Below are positions 25,343 to 34,207 of a stretch of 63,019 nucleotides of DNA, piece after piece. Every line of letters starts with the position of its first letter. The stretch's first letter is position 1. The DNA is from Bacteroidales bacterium UBA5235 (GTDB lineage Bacteria > Bacteroidota > Bacteroidia > Bacteroidales > VadinHA17), in the NCBI GenBank assembly GCA_002409145.1, contig DHUL01000036.1, forward strand, positions 14,671-77,689, in the 5' to 3' direction. The notes below the pieces were generated by a model. It was not told the origin of the DNA. It ran no database searches and worked only from the letters and a program-made list of their open reading frames with translations. The translations under genes and the position numbers were made by a program.

Positions 25343-25522
25343 AAAGAATTTTGTTTTTTCTGACATTTCCGTGGAAGAACTCAAGACTATTGAACACACT
25401 TCTCAGGTAACATCATGTAAAGCTGGCATTTAAGTTGAAATTTACGGATGAATAATGCTGAGTATTATAATATTACATTTTTTGCATGTGACATTTCCCT
25501 GGTGTCTTGTGGAAAAAAGAGA

Positions 25523-25553
25523 AATCGGCCCACCGTTCTGTGGTGGACCGATT
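25523..25553 (-). terminator. Terminator of the TPR-protein gene
   Basis: AATCGGCCCACC (25523-25534) pairs with GGTGGACCGATT (25542-25553) at 11 of 12 positions with a 7-nt loop. On the minus strand it is followed by TCTCTTTTTTCC. It separates the TPR gene from the lysine-operon leader. Confidence 0.85.
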
Positions 25554-25591
25554 CACATATGATTATGATATCCCTGGAAACCGAACAGGGA

Positions 25592-26566
25592 TTATTCACA
25601 TTTCAAGTTAGTTCTCTGTGCCTTTGCAGCCTCGGCAAACGGGCCGTAAAGTGCATTCTTGAATGACTCGCATGCAGCAGCGGTCTCATCCTTACCCGCC
25701 TGTGCAACGGCAAGCTGATAGTAGAACATTGCCTTTGCTTCAGCATCGCCTGTCTCAAGATCCAGCCCTTTCTGGGCATACTCAGCGCCCTCGGTGAAGC
25801 TGTTCTTCTTGTTATAGACATCGGCAAAGAAATAGAACATGGTCTTATCGTCACCGTATTTGGCTGCCCTGTTCAGTAGTGCCAGCGCTTCGTCGAGTTT
25901 ATTGGCACTGTTGGCCTTTGACCCGGCAGCGCGGAAATATTCAAGAGCTGATCCTTTAGCCTGTGTGATTTTGTCAGCATCTTTTGCCGGATCAAGCTTG
26001 CTTAGGAAGAGGTCGATTGTCTGTTCAAACTGGTCAACCTGGTCCCTGTTCCGGTAGATGAGAGCCTTGTTATAAATTGAAGCTATGTGGTCAGGATTGA
26101 GTGTAAGCACACTGTCAAATGCCAGCATCGCATTGTCATAGTCGGTTGCAGAGAAGAATTCCGTCGCCATCTTGTAGTAACCGTTGACAAGGATCTTTTT
26201 TGAATTCTCCCCGTGGGTTTTGCTTCCGTACTTTTCAGCCATGGCGCCTGCAAGTTTCGCTGCAGCGATTACCTCGGCAGCAGGTTTCTTTTCATTATAG
26301 GCTGTGGCAGCCATCTTGTAGTATAGTCCGGGAAGTACCTGCACGGCCTTCTGTTTCAGATCATTGGCGGTTTCGCCCACTTTGTCTGACATTTCAATCA
26401 CCTTTTCAAATGCAGTAATGGCTGCCGGAACATCAGTCTGGATCGCCTTGGCACCCTCGTTATAAACTGCAATAACCTCATTGCGGTCCTGGGCATTGAG
26501 GCCGGAGGTTAAGAATGCTGATAAAGCCAGCACGCAAGCTATCGTACATAAAAATCTCATTTTCAT
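25592..26566 (-). CDS. Secreted/periplasmic TPR-repeat protein
   Basis: A 324-residue protein with a signal peptide (about 1-25, ending LNA/Q). The mature part is helical with TPR-like pairs, for example AMLAFDSVLTLNPDHIASIYNKALIYRN and the C-terminal AEYAQKGLDLETGDAEAKAMFYYQLAVAQ. Such proteins act as scaffolds in the periplasm or on the outer membrane; no partner is apparent. The gene stands alone with its own terminator and a 238-bp upstream gap in which I see no clear signal. Confidence 0.8.
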   Translation of the reverse strand: MKMRFLCTIACVLALSAFLTSGLNAQDRNEVIAVYNEGAKAIQTDVPAAITAFEKVIEMSDKVGETANDLKQKAVQVLPGLYYKMAATAYNEKKPAAEVIAAAKLAGAMAEKYGSKTHGENSKKILVNGYYKMATEFFSATDYDNAMLAFDSVLTLNPDHIASIYNKALIYRNRDQVDQFEQTIDLFLSKLDPAKDADKITQAKGSALEYFRAAGSKANSANKLDEALALLNRAAKYGDDKTMFYFFADVYNKKNSFTEGAEYAQKGLDLETGDAEAKAMFYYQLAVAQAGKDETAAACESFKNALYGPFAEAAKAQRTNLKCE

Positions 26567-26804
26567 TTTCTGTCTGTTTTACGAATTATCAAAACTCAAG
26601 CCTTTTATTAGCCCGTAAATATAAAAAATATGATTAATTATTCTGAGCACAACTAAAATTCCTGATGAAAAATTGGGCCATAAAGGTTGAAATCTTACCG
26701 GTTTCTGTGGCAAACCGTCCGGACAGAGGCTTCAGTTTGCACAGACGGATAAAAATTCTTCCGGAATAAAGTGTATTTTTAAAACTCTCAATAATAACAT
26801 TGAC

Positions 26805-28007
26805 ATGCCAAAAAACTTCGGGAAGGAGACTGATGAAGGAAATCTGGTCAGGGTTGGATGGGCGGCTCACAGAGGCGTTCCGGTATCAATGGCTGCGGAT
26901 GCAGAACAGAAAATACGGCAACTGCTTCCACATGAAGATTTTATAATGACCGACACCCGGCCTGACATAATACTCTTCATGAGCGGTGGATCAGAGAGAA
27001 GAGCCATTGAAATGGCCGATCCGGGGAAGCCTGTGCTTCTCCTGAGCATCCGTGGCAACAATGCCTATGCCGCGGCCACCGAAGTAATGGCATGGATGGT
27101 GAACAACAAAAGGATTGCCATTCTGTCCGATGCATCAGATGCTGCAGAGTCATACCTCATAAACCGGTGGTGCAGGGTGGCTGGTGCGTGGGAGAGACTT
27201 TATGGTTCAAAGGCGGGTCTGATAGGTACTGTATCCGAGTGGCTGGTGGCTTCCGGTGTCTCCGCCCAAACCTTACATAGTAAATTCGGGATCAGCCTGA
27301 CAGAAATTCCGTGGTCCGTATTGCCTGATTACACCTCATCACAGCCTGACAGGGCCCTGATGGAGAGGTTCGGAGACCGTAGCCCCGAGGGTCTTGACGA
27401 GGCAGCGAAGGTGCTTACACTCATACGGAAGGTAATAGATGAGAACCGCCTGGATGCCATTGGTGTAGAGTGCTTCAGCCTGGTTCAGGAGCGGAAGGTC
27501 ACGGCATGCCTCGCCCTGGCACAGCTTAACACCGAAGGTGTCGTTGCAGCCTGCGAAGGTGACCTTGCCTCGATGGCCGGCATGATGGCAGGGAAAGCTT
27601 TGTCTGGACGTGTTCCGTGGATGGCCAACACCACCCGCCTGACCGGAAAAACAGTGATTCTCTCACATTGTACCGCTTCGTTTGATCTTGTCACCGGGGT
27701 GCAATTGCCAACTCACTACGAGACAGGTTATTCACTGGCTGTAGATGGCAGGATAACTGCAGATGAAGTCACCCTCTTCCGCTTTTCCGAGAAACTTGAC
27801 AGGGTATTCGTGACCGGGGGAAAAATAGTCAGCCGTCCGAGGATGGCAGATGCCTGCCGTACACAGGTCGAGATTGAGGTTGGAGCAGAATCACTGCAGT
27901 TGCTCAGGGATAAGCCTCTGGGCAATCATTTACTGTTACTGCCAGGCAATCATTCAGAGCTCCTGCAACTGGCATGCAGGTACAAAGGGATTGATGTAAT
28001 AGGCTAG
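26805..28007 (+). CDS. L-fucose/L-arabinose isomerase-like protein
   Basis: A 400-residue protein resembling the short members of the FucI/AraA isomerase superfamily. The acidic pair in VVAACEGDLASM (Glu251, Asp253) and His288 in VILSHCTASF are placed like the metal ligands of fucose isomerase (Glu, Asp, His). The N-terminal part has a Rossmann-like DIILFMSGGSERRA and IAILSDASDAAESY. It is well below the 590 residues of Escherichia coli FucI. It is followed 56 bp later by an LsrG-like gene and an iron alcohol dehydrogenase gene. An aldose-ketose isomerase acting on an unknown sugar or sugar acid is likely, but the substrate is not predictable. Confidence 0.7.
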   Translation: MPKNFGKETDEGNLVRVGWAAHRGVPVSMAADAEQKIRQLLPHEDFIMTDTRPDIILFMSGGSERRAIEMADPGKPVLLLSIRGNNAYAAATEVMAWMVNNKRIAILSDASDAAESYLINRWCRVAGAWERLYGSKAGLIGTVSEWLVASGVSAQTLHSKFGISLTEIPWSVLPDYTSSQPDRALMERFGDRSPEGLDEAAKVLTLIRKVIDENRLDAIGVECFSLVQERKVTACLALAQLNTEGVVAACEGDLASMAGMMAGKALSGRVPWMANTTRLTGKTVILSHCTASFDLVTGVQLPTHYETGYSLAVDGRITADEVTLFRFSEKLDRVFVTGGKIVSRPRMADACRTQVEIEVGAESLQLLRDKPLGNHLLLLPGNHSELLQLACRYKGIDVIG

Positions 28008-28063
28008 CAGGTCTGACAGAACAAATGTTTTTGTGAGTTGTATATTAAAGCAGGAGGCGAAAT

Positions 28064-28372
28064 ATGATAGTCACATGTGTCCATGTTCATGTAGTGCCCG
28101 GAAGGGTGGCCGATTTCAAAGAAGCCCTTAGATTAAACTACCAGGGGACGGCAGGCGAGCCGGGAAACATCAGGTTCGATGTGCTGCAACAGGCTGATGA
28201 TCCGTGCAGATTCATGATCTACGAGGTCTTTGAATCAGAGGAGGCTGTAAAGCAACATAAGGAGACCCCTCATTATCTCAGGTGGAGGGATATGGTGGCG
28301 CAGTGGATGGCCGAACCGCGAAGGGGTATAAGGTACAACGTACTTGAACCTTCAGAAAGGTCATTGTGGTGA
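28064..28372 (+). CDS. Antibiotic-biosynthesis-monooxygenase (ABM)/LsrG-like protein
   Basis: A 102-residue single-domain protein of the dimeric alpha-beta barrel fold, starting MIVTCVHVHVVPGRVADFKEA. The middle NIRFDVLQQADDPCRFMIYEVFESEEAV and KQHKETPHYLRW match LsrG and YgiN-type proteins, which are cofactor-free isomerases or monooxygenases. LsrG itself processes phosphorylated autoinducer-2. It has an unusually good ribosome binding site for this phylum (AGGAGG ending 8 bp before the ATG). It ends inside the start of the dehydrogenase gene, so the pair is one unit. Role probably in handling a reactive dicarbonyl or keto-sugar; inferred. Confidence 0.8.
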   Translation: MIVTCVHVHVVPGRVADFKEALRLNYQGTAGEPGNIRFDVLQQADDPCRFMIYEVFESEEAVKQHKETPHYLRWRDMVAQWMAEPRRGIRYNVLEPSERSLW

Positions 28373-29538
28373 AACCATTCAGACTTTCCAGGATACCGCG
28401 GATCCTGTTCAGAAACGGTGCTATCAATGATCTGCCGGCCATTGCTGAAAGTTATGGTAAAAACCTTGTTCTGGTCACCGGGACAAGGTCATTTGCAGCC
28501 TCGGACCGCGCTGACCACCTTCGCGGACAGCTCATCGCCAGGGGTGTTGAGATTTATCAGGTAACCGTTGCCGGGGAACCGTCACCTGTATTGGTTGACG
28601 AATCTGTGAGACAGCTGAAGGAAGCCGGGATCTCACTCGTTGTGAGCATCGGCGGTGGAAGCGTTATGGATACCGGTAAAGCCATATCAGCCATGCTGAC
28701 AACTGACGGGTCAGTGACTGAATACCTTGAGGTTATCGGTACCAGGGAACACTCCGGCACAAAAGTGCCGTTCATTGCTGTACCCACAACCTCGGGCACA
28801 GGGAGCGAGGCCACCCGGAACGCCGTAATCTCGCAGGTGGGGAAGGATGGCTTTAAACGCTCGCTGCGTCATGACAACTTTGTACCTGACCTGGCAATAG
28901 TTGATCCCGGACTTACACTGAACTGTCCGCCGGAGATTACTGCTGCTGCCGGCATGGACTGCTTTACCCAACTCGCCGAGGCATACCTTTCCGATAAGTC
29001 CGGTGCTTTGACCGGTGCCCTGGCCGTTGATGGGCTCAGGGCCGTCAGCCGGTCACTTCTGAGAGCATTCACAGACGGTGATGATATTGAAGCAAGGTCT
29101 GACATGTCATATGCTGCCCTGATGTCAGGCATTTGCCTCGCCAACGCCGGTTTGGGAGCCGTTCACGGGCTGGCAGGCACCATCGGAGCATTGTTCGGGA
29201 TACCCCACGGTGTGGCCTGCGGAACCCTGATGGCTCCGACCAATGAATTGAATGTAAGAGAATTGCGCAGGATGAATAACCAGGAAACCGTGCTGGCAAA
29301 GTACGCATCCCTGGGCAGGATTTTTGCAGACGCCTCAGAGAAGAATGACAGTTATTACATTGACTTCTTCATTGACTACCTCCGTGCAGTAACATACCGC
29401 CTTAATCTGCCTGATCTTGCGTTTTATGGCCTGCACCGGGAAGATCTGTCTGAAATTGCGTCTAATTCCGATTGTAAAAACAACCCGGTCAGTCTTTCAG
29501 AGGAGCAGATGCTGGAGATACTTCTGAAAAGAATCTGA
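28366..29538 (+). CDS. Iron-containing alcohol dehydrogenase
   Basis: A 390-residue group III dehydrogenase expected to interconvert an alcohol and an aldehyde with NAD(P). Motifs: VSIGGGSVMDTGKAIS for the nucleotide, PTTSGTGSEATRNAVI, VDPGLTLNCPPEITAAAGMD, and the His-rich NAGLGAVHGLAGTIGALFGIPHGVACG. In GMDCFTQLAEAY the Asp metal ligand is kept but the following ligand position is Gln rather than the His of FucO-type enzymes; other family members share this. The start is GTG (28366, or the next GTG at 28369) and overlaps the ABM gene stop. Likely the reductive step of the same pathway as the isomerase-like protein. Confidence 0.92.
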   Translation: MVKPFRLSRIPRILFRNGAINDLPAIAESYGKNLVLVTGTRSFAASDRADHLRGQLIARGVEIYQVTVAGEPSPVLVDESVRQLKEAGISLVVSIGGGSVMDTGKAISAMLTTDGSVTEYLEVIGTREHSGTKVPFIAVPTTSGTGSEATRNAVISQVGKDGFKRSLRHDNFVPDLAIVDPGLTLNCPPEITAAAGMDCFTQLAEAYLSDKSGALTGALAVDGLRAVSRSLLRAFTDGDDIEARSDMSYAALMSGICLANAGLGAVHGLAGTIGALFGIPHGVACGTLMAPTNELNVRELRRMNNQETVLAKYASLGRIFADASEKNDSYYIDFFIDYLRAVTYRLNLPDLAFYGLHREDLSEIASNSDCKNNPVSLSEEQMLEILLKRI

Positions 29539-29567
29539 GATCCGGTAGCCAAAACAAAGAATCAGTC

Positions 29568-30023
29568 ATGGAGATTAAATTCATCCTTGATGTTCACCTC
29601 GGAAGGCTCGCAAAGTATCTGAGGTTGTGCGGGTTTGATACGCTGTTCAGCACATTTTACGACGATCGAGAGATTACTGATATCGCCCGCAGGGAAGGGA
29701 GGGTGATATTGACGCGTGACAGGCTTCTGATCAGGGGAGCCCGGGAGGTGAAAGGGTACCTGGTGAAGTCGCAGAACCACGATGAGCAGCTCCGGGAGGT
29801 GTTCGGAGCACTTGAGCTCAGGGACCATGTCAGGCTTTTTTCGAGGTGCATAACCTGTAATACACTGCTGGAAGATGTAAGGAAGGAGGAGATAGCTGAC
29901 AGGCTTCTGGCTGACACAAGAAGGTATTTCTCCGTTTTCAGGAGGTGCCCCGGTTGTGGAAGGATCTACTGGGAGGGATCTCATTATGAAAACATGAAGA
30001 AGAGCCTTGCATCATTGCTTTGA
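29568..30023 (+). CDS. Mut7-C RNase-domain protein with zinc ribbon
   Basis: A 151-residue protein matching the Mut7-C family (formerly DUF82), a PIN-like fold predicted to cleave RNA. The acidic residues sit in FILDVHLGRLAKYLRLCGFDT, in FYDDREI and in ILTRDRLLI. The C-terminal half has CITC and CPGC pairs that form a zinc ribbon. No ubiquitin-like domain is fused at the N-terminus, unlike some relatives. It follows the dehydrogenase gene by 29 bp; a functional link is doubtful. Activity is predicted from family knowledge only. Confidence 0.88.
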   Translation: MEIKFILDVHLGRLAKYLRLCGFDTLFSTFYDDREITDIARREGRVILTRDRLLIRGAREVKGYLVKSQNHDEQLREVFGALELRDHVRLFSRCITCNTLLEDVRKEEIADRLLADTRRYFSVFRRCPGCGRIYWEGSHYENMKKSLASLL

Positions 30024-30048
30024 ACCACATACTGATCAGACCAGGATA

Positions 30049-30081
30049 TTTAGATGTAATCAGTGAAATTTAATAATTTTG
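30049..30081 (+). promoter_or_regulatory. Putative promoter of the P-type ATPase/MFS operon
   Basis: TTTA (30049-30052), 21 bp, then TAATTTTG (30074-30081): exact -7 and one mismatch in the -33. The implied leader to the ATPase start is about 110 nt, G/C-rich, with repeated CCGG segments that may fold. Confidence 0.5.
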
Positions 30082-30198
30082 AAGCCTTGATTTCGTCCGG
30101 CTGATGTCCGGGCTGACGTTCATGACATTACCTTCTGAGAGAGTGACTGACGACGCAGGCCGGAGCAGGGTTGGAAAAATATTTATCTGAAAAGACAT

Positions 30199-32874
30199 AT
30201 GACAGAAGCGTACAGAAAAGAAGTTGCTGACCTTGTCAGGGAACTCGGCGCCAACGAATCATCCGGGCTGACCTCGGCTGAAGTAAAGCAGAGACAGGAA
30301 CAGTACGGATTTAACCAGCTCGAGTCAAAATCGAAAAAGAGTTTTCTGCGAATGTTCATGGAGCAGTTCAGAAGCTTCATGATAATAATCCTGCTGATTG
30401 CGGCAGTCATCTCAGGTGTAGTCGGGGTAATGGAGGGAGAGGGGCTTCTCGATACATATATCATTCTTGGAATTCTGATCGTCAATGCACTCATCGGGGC
30501 TGTCCAGGAGAAGAAGGCGGAAACCTCCCTGGAGGCTTTGAAGGAGCTTGCATCGCCATTGTCGAAGGTGCTTCGCGATGGCGCCATCTCCGAAGTGAAC
30601 ACCAGGGATCTGGTCCCGGGAGACATTGTCATCCTGGAGACCGGCGCAGTGATCCCGGCTGACATCAGGCTTACTGAGGCCATAAACCTCAAGATTCAGG
30701 AATCCTCGCTCACGGGCGAGAGTGTCCCTGTTGACAAGTTAACCAGTGCATTGACGGGAGATGATATTCCGCTTGGTGACAGGAAGAATATGGCTTTCTC
30801 GAGCGGTATGGTCACTTATGGCAGGGGCAGGGGAGTTGTAGCAGCCACGGGCATGCATACAGAGGTTGGCAAGATAGCTGACATGCTTCAACATGCCGGT
30901 GAGACTGAAACCCCGATGAGCAAAAGACTTAACCAACTGGGGCGGCTCCTTGGCATAGTAGCCCTGGCAATCTGCACTGTCATTTTTATTGTAGGGGTGC
31001 TCTACGGCAATTCGGTGATCAGCATGTTCATGACTGCAGTGAGCCTTGCAGTTGCGGCCATCCCCGAAGGGCTGCCTGCAGTATCTACGATTGTTCTTGC
31101 GATGGGTGTTCAGCGTATGGTAAAACGTAATGCCATAATAAGAACGCTTCCTTCAGTCGAAACGCTTGGCAGCGCCACTGTAATCTGCTCCGACAAAACC
31201 GGAACGCTGACACAGAACAGGATGACAGTTGTGGAAGCATATGTCAATCACAAGCATGATGTGATTAACAGGAGTGCTCCCGGAAGTGTCCTGAATGATG
31301 AGGAGAACAGACTGCTTTCCATCTCAGTTCTCTGTGCTGATGCTACGATGAAAGTCAATCAGGACGGAAAGTTCACCTTCACCGGAGACCCGACCGAGAC
31401 AGCCCTGCTTGATTTCGGGGTGCTCTACAATGTTTATAAGGATGAGCTTGAGAAATCATTTCCAAGGGTAGCTGAAATACCATTCGACTCCGGGCGGAAA
31501 AGAATGACCACCGTCAACAGGATGGGAGAGAAGGAAACGAGAGTGAATGTCAAGGGAGGCCTTGACGAGGTGCTGAGCGTTTGTGACAAGATCGTCATAA
31601 TGGGAGAGGTCAGGTCCATGGATAAAGATGACATCGTGAAGATCCGCGAAGCCAATGAAAGTATGGCCAATTCAGCACTCAGGGTGCTTGCAATGGCTTA
31701 TAAGGATTATCATGAGGCCCCGCAACAGGTGACAATAGGGCAGATTGAGAACGGGCTGACCTTTATTGGATTGCTGGGTATGATTGACCCTGCGAGGCCG
31801 GAGGTGGCCGATGCCGTCGCCAGATGCAATGCTGCCGGTATCCGTCCTGTGATGATCACCGGTGACCATAAGAGCACTGCACTTGCTATTGCCCGTGAGA
31901 TAGGTATTTACCGTGAGGGTGATGTGGCAATCACCGGCACCGAACTGGAGAAACTCAGTGATGAGGAGCTGGAAAAATCTGTGCACAGTTTCTCAGTCTA
32001 TGCAAGGGTAGCACCGGAACATAAGGTACGGATAGTCAAGGCATGGCAGAGCCACTCAGAGGTGGTGGCGATGACCGGTGACGGTGTGAATGATGCCCCT
32101 GCACTAAAGCAGGCAGACATTGGGGCTGCTATGGGTATTGTTGGAACTGATGTGGCCAAGGGTGCCGCAGACATGATTCTCACCGATGATAACTTTGCCA
32201 CCATTGTCTCAGCCGTGGAGGAAGGAAGGAGGATTTACGACAATATACTCAAGGTAATACAATACCTTTTATCTACAAATGTGGGCGAAATATTCCTGAT
32301 CCTGGTGACTTCAGTCTTTAATATGGGAATGCCTCTGCTGCCGATACATATCTTGTGGATCAACCTTGTCACCGACAGTCTGCCTGCACTTGCCATAAGT
32401 GTCGATCCGCCTGAGAAGGGGATCATGAACCGCAAACCGCGCAACACGATGAAGGGATTCATGACCAAAGGGATGGTATGGCGTGTGATCTATCAGGGAC
32501 TGATGATCGGCTGCATTCCACTTGTATCATATGTGATTGGATTGCATGATGGTGGTGAGGTGCTGGGCCGCACCATGGCATTCGCCACGCTGATGTTCGC
32601 TCAGCTGGTCCATGTACGTAACCTCCACTCCAATGAAAAGTCATCGCTCCTGTACAATCCATTAAGGAACAAGGCATTGATCGGGGCAATTTTTGCCTCT
32701 GCCATGATCGGGCTGATCGTTCTGCTCGTGCCGCCGGTGCGTGAAGCCTTCAGTCTGGCGGTAATGGACAGTGAACACTGGATTATTGTGATCCTTATGG
32801 CGTTGGCTCCAATACCCGTTGTTGAGCTGTTCAAGCTGTTCAAAATCAACGGAGTGAAGAGCGACAATGATTAG
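30199..32874 (+). CDS. Cation-transporting P-type ATPase (P2, calcium-type)
   Basis: An 891-residue pump with the layout of bacterial SERCA/PMCA-like ATPases. It has an N-terminal cation-ATPase domain, paired spans at about 60-105, the actuator motif TGES (172-175), PEGLP in M4 (289-293), and the phosphorylated Asp332 in ICSDKTGTLTQN. Further on are KGGLDEVL in the nucleotide domain, MITGDH, and GDGVNDAPALKQADIG, followed by six C-terminal spans. The PEGLP motif and absence of heavy-metal CPx or HMA domains point to Ca2+ or possibly Na+/K+ or Mn2+ rather than Cu/Zn. The MFS gene follows 26 bp later and is probably co-transcribed. Confidence 0.93.
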   Translation: MTEAYRKEVADLVRELGANESSGLTSAEVKQRQEQYGFNQLESKSKKSFLRMFMEQFRSFMIIILLIAAVISGVVGVMEGEGLLDTYIILGILIVNALIGAVQEKKAETSLEALKELASPLSKVLRDGAISEVNTRDLVPGDIVILETGAVIPADIRLTEAINLKIQESSLTGESVPVDKLTSALTGDDIPLGDRKNMAFSSGMVTYGRGRGVVAATGMHTEVGKIADMLQHAGETETPMSKRLNQLGRLLGIVALAICTVIFIVGVLYGNSVISMFMTAVSLAVAAIPEGLPAVSTIVLAMGVQRMVKRNAIIRTLPSVETLGSATVICSDKTGTLTQNRMTVVEAYVNHKHDVINRSAPGSVLNDEENRLLSISVLCADATMKVNQDGKFTFTGDPTETALLDFGVLYNVYKDELEKSFPRVAEIPFDSGRKRMTTVNRMGEKETRVNVKGGLDEVLSVCDKIVIMGEVRSMDKDDIVKIREANESMANSALRVLAMAYKDYHEAPQQVTIGQIENGLTFIGLLGMIDPARPEVADAVARCNAAGIRPVMITGDHKSTALAIAREIGIYREGDVAITGTELEKLSDEELEKSVHSFSVYARVAPEHKVRIVKAWQSHSEVVAMTGDGVNDAPALKQADIGAAMGIVGTDVAKGAADMILTDDNFATIVSAVEEGRRIYDNILKVIQYLLSTNVGEIFLILVTSVFNMGMPLLPIHILWINLVTDSLPALAISVDPPEKGIMNRKPRNTMKGFMTKGMVWRVIYQGLMIGCIPLVSYVIGLHDGGEVLGRTMAFATLMFAQLVHVRNLHSNEKSSLLYNPLRNKALIGAIFASAMIGLIVLLVPPVREAFSLAVMDSEHWIIVILMALAPIPVVELFKLFKINGVKSDND

Positions 32875-32900
32875 GACCGCAGATTCTGACTGAAGGTGAC

Positions 32901-34115
32901 ATGAAAAGCGAAGGCAGGGAGGATAATGCATCCGGAAAGGGATTGTACAGGACAAAGATATTCGGGTTCGAACGAAATATTCTTTTTACCGGCCTGACCA
33001 GTTTTCTTACGGACACATCGGTCAAGATGATTTATTCGGTCATGCCGATGTTTTTAATGTCCATAGGAGCCTCAAAGGCGAGCCTGGGGCTCATAGAAGG
33101 CGTTGCCGAGAGCACGGCTTCTCTCATTAAGGCTTTTTCAGGTTTCTGGAGTGACAGGATAGGCAGGAACAAGCCCTTCATGCTGGCTGGTTATGCCATC
33201 TCTGCAGTCATACTTCCACTATATGCCTTCGTCATCTCACCGATACAGGTCCTGGTTCTCAGGTTTGCCGAGAGACTCGGCAAGGGTATCCGCACTGCTC
33301 CCCGGGACAGCCTCATTGCTGCTTCGGTCGCAAATAATGGGACCGGCAGAGCGTTTGGCCTGCAGAAGGCGATGGACAACAGTGGTGCTATAGCAGGACC
33401 TCTTATAGCCTTTGCCATCCTCAGCCTATTTCCGGACAACTACCGGCTCATATTCCTGCTTGCCGGGATACCTGCCATCGCAGGGATTTTCGTCATAATA
33501 TTCGGGATAAAGGAGGTGAGAAAGAAGAATACAGAGCTGCTTCAAGAGTTCCGCTTCAGGGATTTTCCGAAACGGTATTGGTTCTTTCTTGCCATCATCT
33601 TTATTTTTACCCTTGGCAACTCAACCGATGCATTGCTTCTTGTCAAAGCCAACGAGGCGGGGATAAAGGTCGCTTTCATTCCACTGGTCTATCTTATAAC
33701 CAATGTTGTATCAGTTGTTGCTGCAATACCTGCCGGAGCACTCTCTGACAGGATAGGGAAGGAGAAGCTGCTGATAGCGGGATTCCTTATCTATGCGGTT
33801 GTATATCTTTTTTTCGGCATGAATGTAGATGAGGGTACTCTCTTTGCTCTCTTTGCCCTTTACGGGTTGTACTCCGCAGCCACTGACGGCATCCAGAAGG
33901 CGTTTGTTGCTGATGTTGCTGACGCCAGCAGGAGAGGGACGGCACTCGGCATTTACAATGCAATGCTCGGGATAACCCTTCTTCCTGCCAGCCTTATTGC
34001 TGGTGTTCTCTATGACAGGGTCAATTCATCCGTCCCGTTCATTTTCGGCGCAGCCATGGCGCTGCTGGCCGCCCTTTTAATGGTAGTATACATGGTTACA
34101 GGCAAGAGGCAGTAG
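32901..34115 (+). CDS. MFS transporter
   Basis: A 404-residue major facilitator with about 12 spans. FLTDTSVKMIYSVMPMFL opens the first span, and the loop RLGKGIRTAPRDSLIAASV between spans 4 and 5 is typical of a family common in Bacteria whose substrates are mostly unknown. DRIGRNKPFML is motif A of the first half and DRIGKEKLL its counterpart in the second. It follows the P-type ATPase gene by 26 bp, so an ion-linked or efflux role is possible. Function beyond transport is not assigned. Confidence 0.88.
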   Translation: MKSEGREDNASGKGLYRTKIFGFERNILFTGLTSFLTDTSVKMIYSVMPMFLMSIGASKASLGLIEGVAESTASLIKAFSGFWSDRIGRNKPFMLAGYAISAVILPLYAFVISPIQVLVLRFAERLGKGIRTAPRDSLIAASVANNGTGRAFGLQKAMDNSGAIAGPLIAFAILSLFPDNYRLIFLLAGIPAIAGIFVIIFGIKEVRKKNTELLQEFRFRDFPKRYWFFLAIIFIFTLGNSTDALLLVKANEAGIKVAFIPLVYLITNVVSVVAAIPAGALSDRIGKEKLLIAGFLIYAVVYLFFGMNVDEGTLFALFALYGLYSAATDGIQKAFVADVADASRRGTALGIYNAMLGITLLPASLIAGVLYDRVNSSVPFIFGAAMALLAALLMVVYMVTGKRQ

Positions 34116-34199
34116 GCAATAGTGGATTTGCGAGTTACAATTTGCGAATTGCGAGTTCTGATTTCCTATTCGCAAATCGCAAATCGCAAATCGCAAATC
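34108..34199. repeat. GATTTGC/GCAAATC heptamer block between convergent genes
   Basis: The block starts with GGCAGTAGGCAATAG near the MFS stop, followed by degenerate GATTTGC-like units (34125-34165). It ends with four perfect GCAAATC units (34172-34199) in the inverse orientation to 6503-6530. The two halves are inversely related, so a transcript would fold into a hairpin. The position between two converging genes suggests a bidirectional terminator. Confidence 0.85.
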
Positions 34200-34207
34200 T
34201 TCAGACC

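Noticed and set aside
25209..25397. Minus-strand 62-codon frame in the lysine-operon leader
   Set aside because: Its 3' end runs into the terminator stem and its start lies upstream of the -7 element, so it is unlikely to be translated; the 18-codon frame is the better candidate, though still weak.
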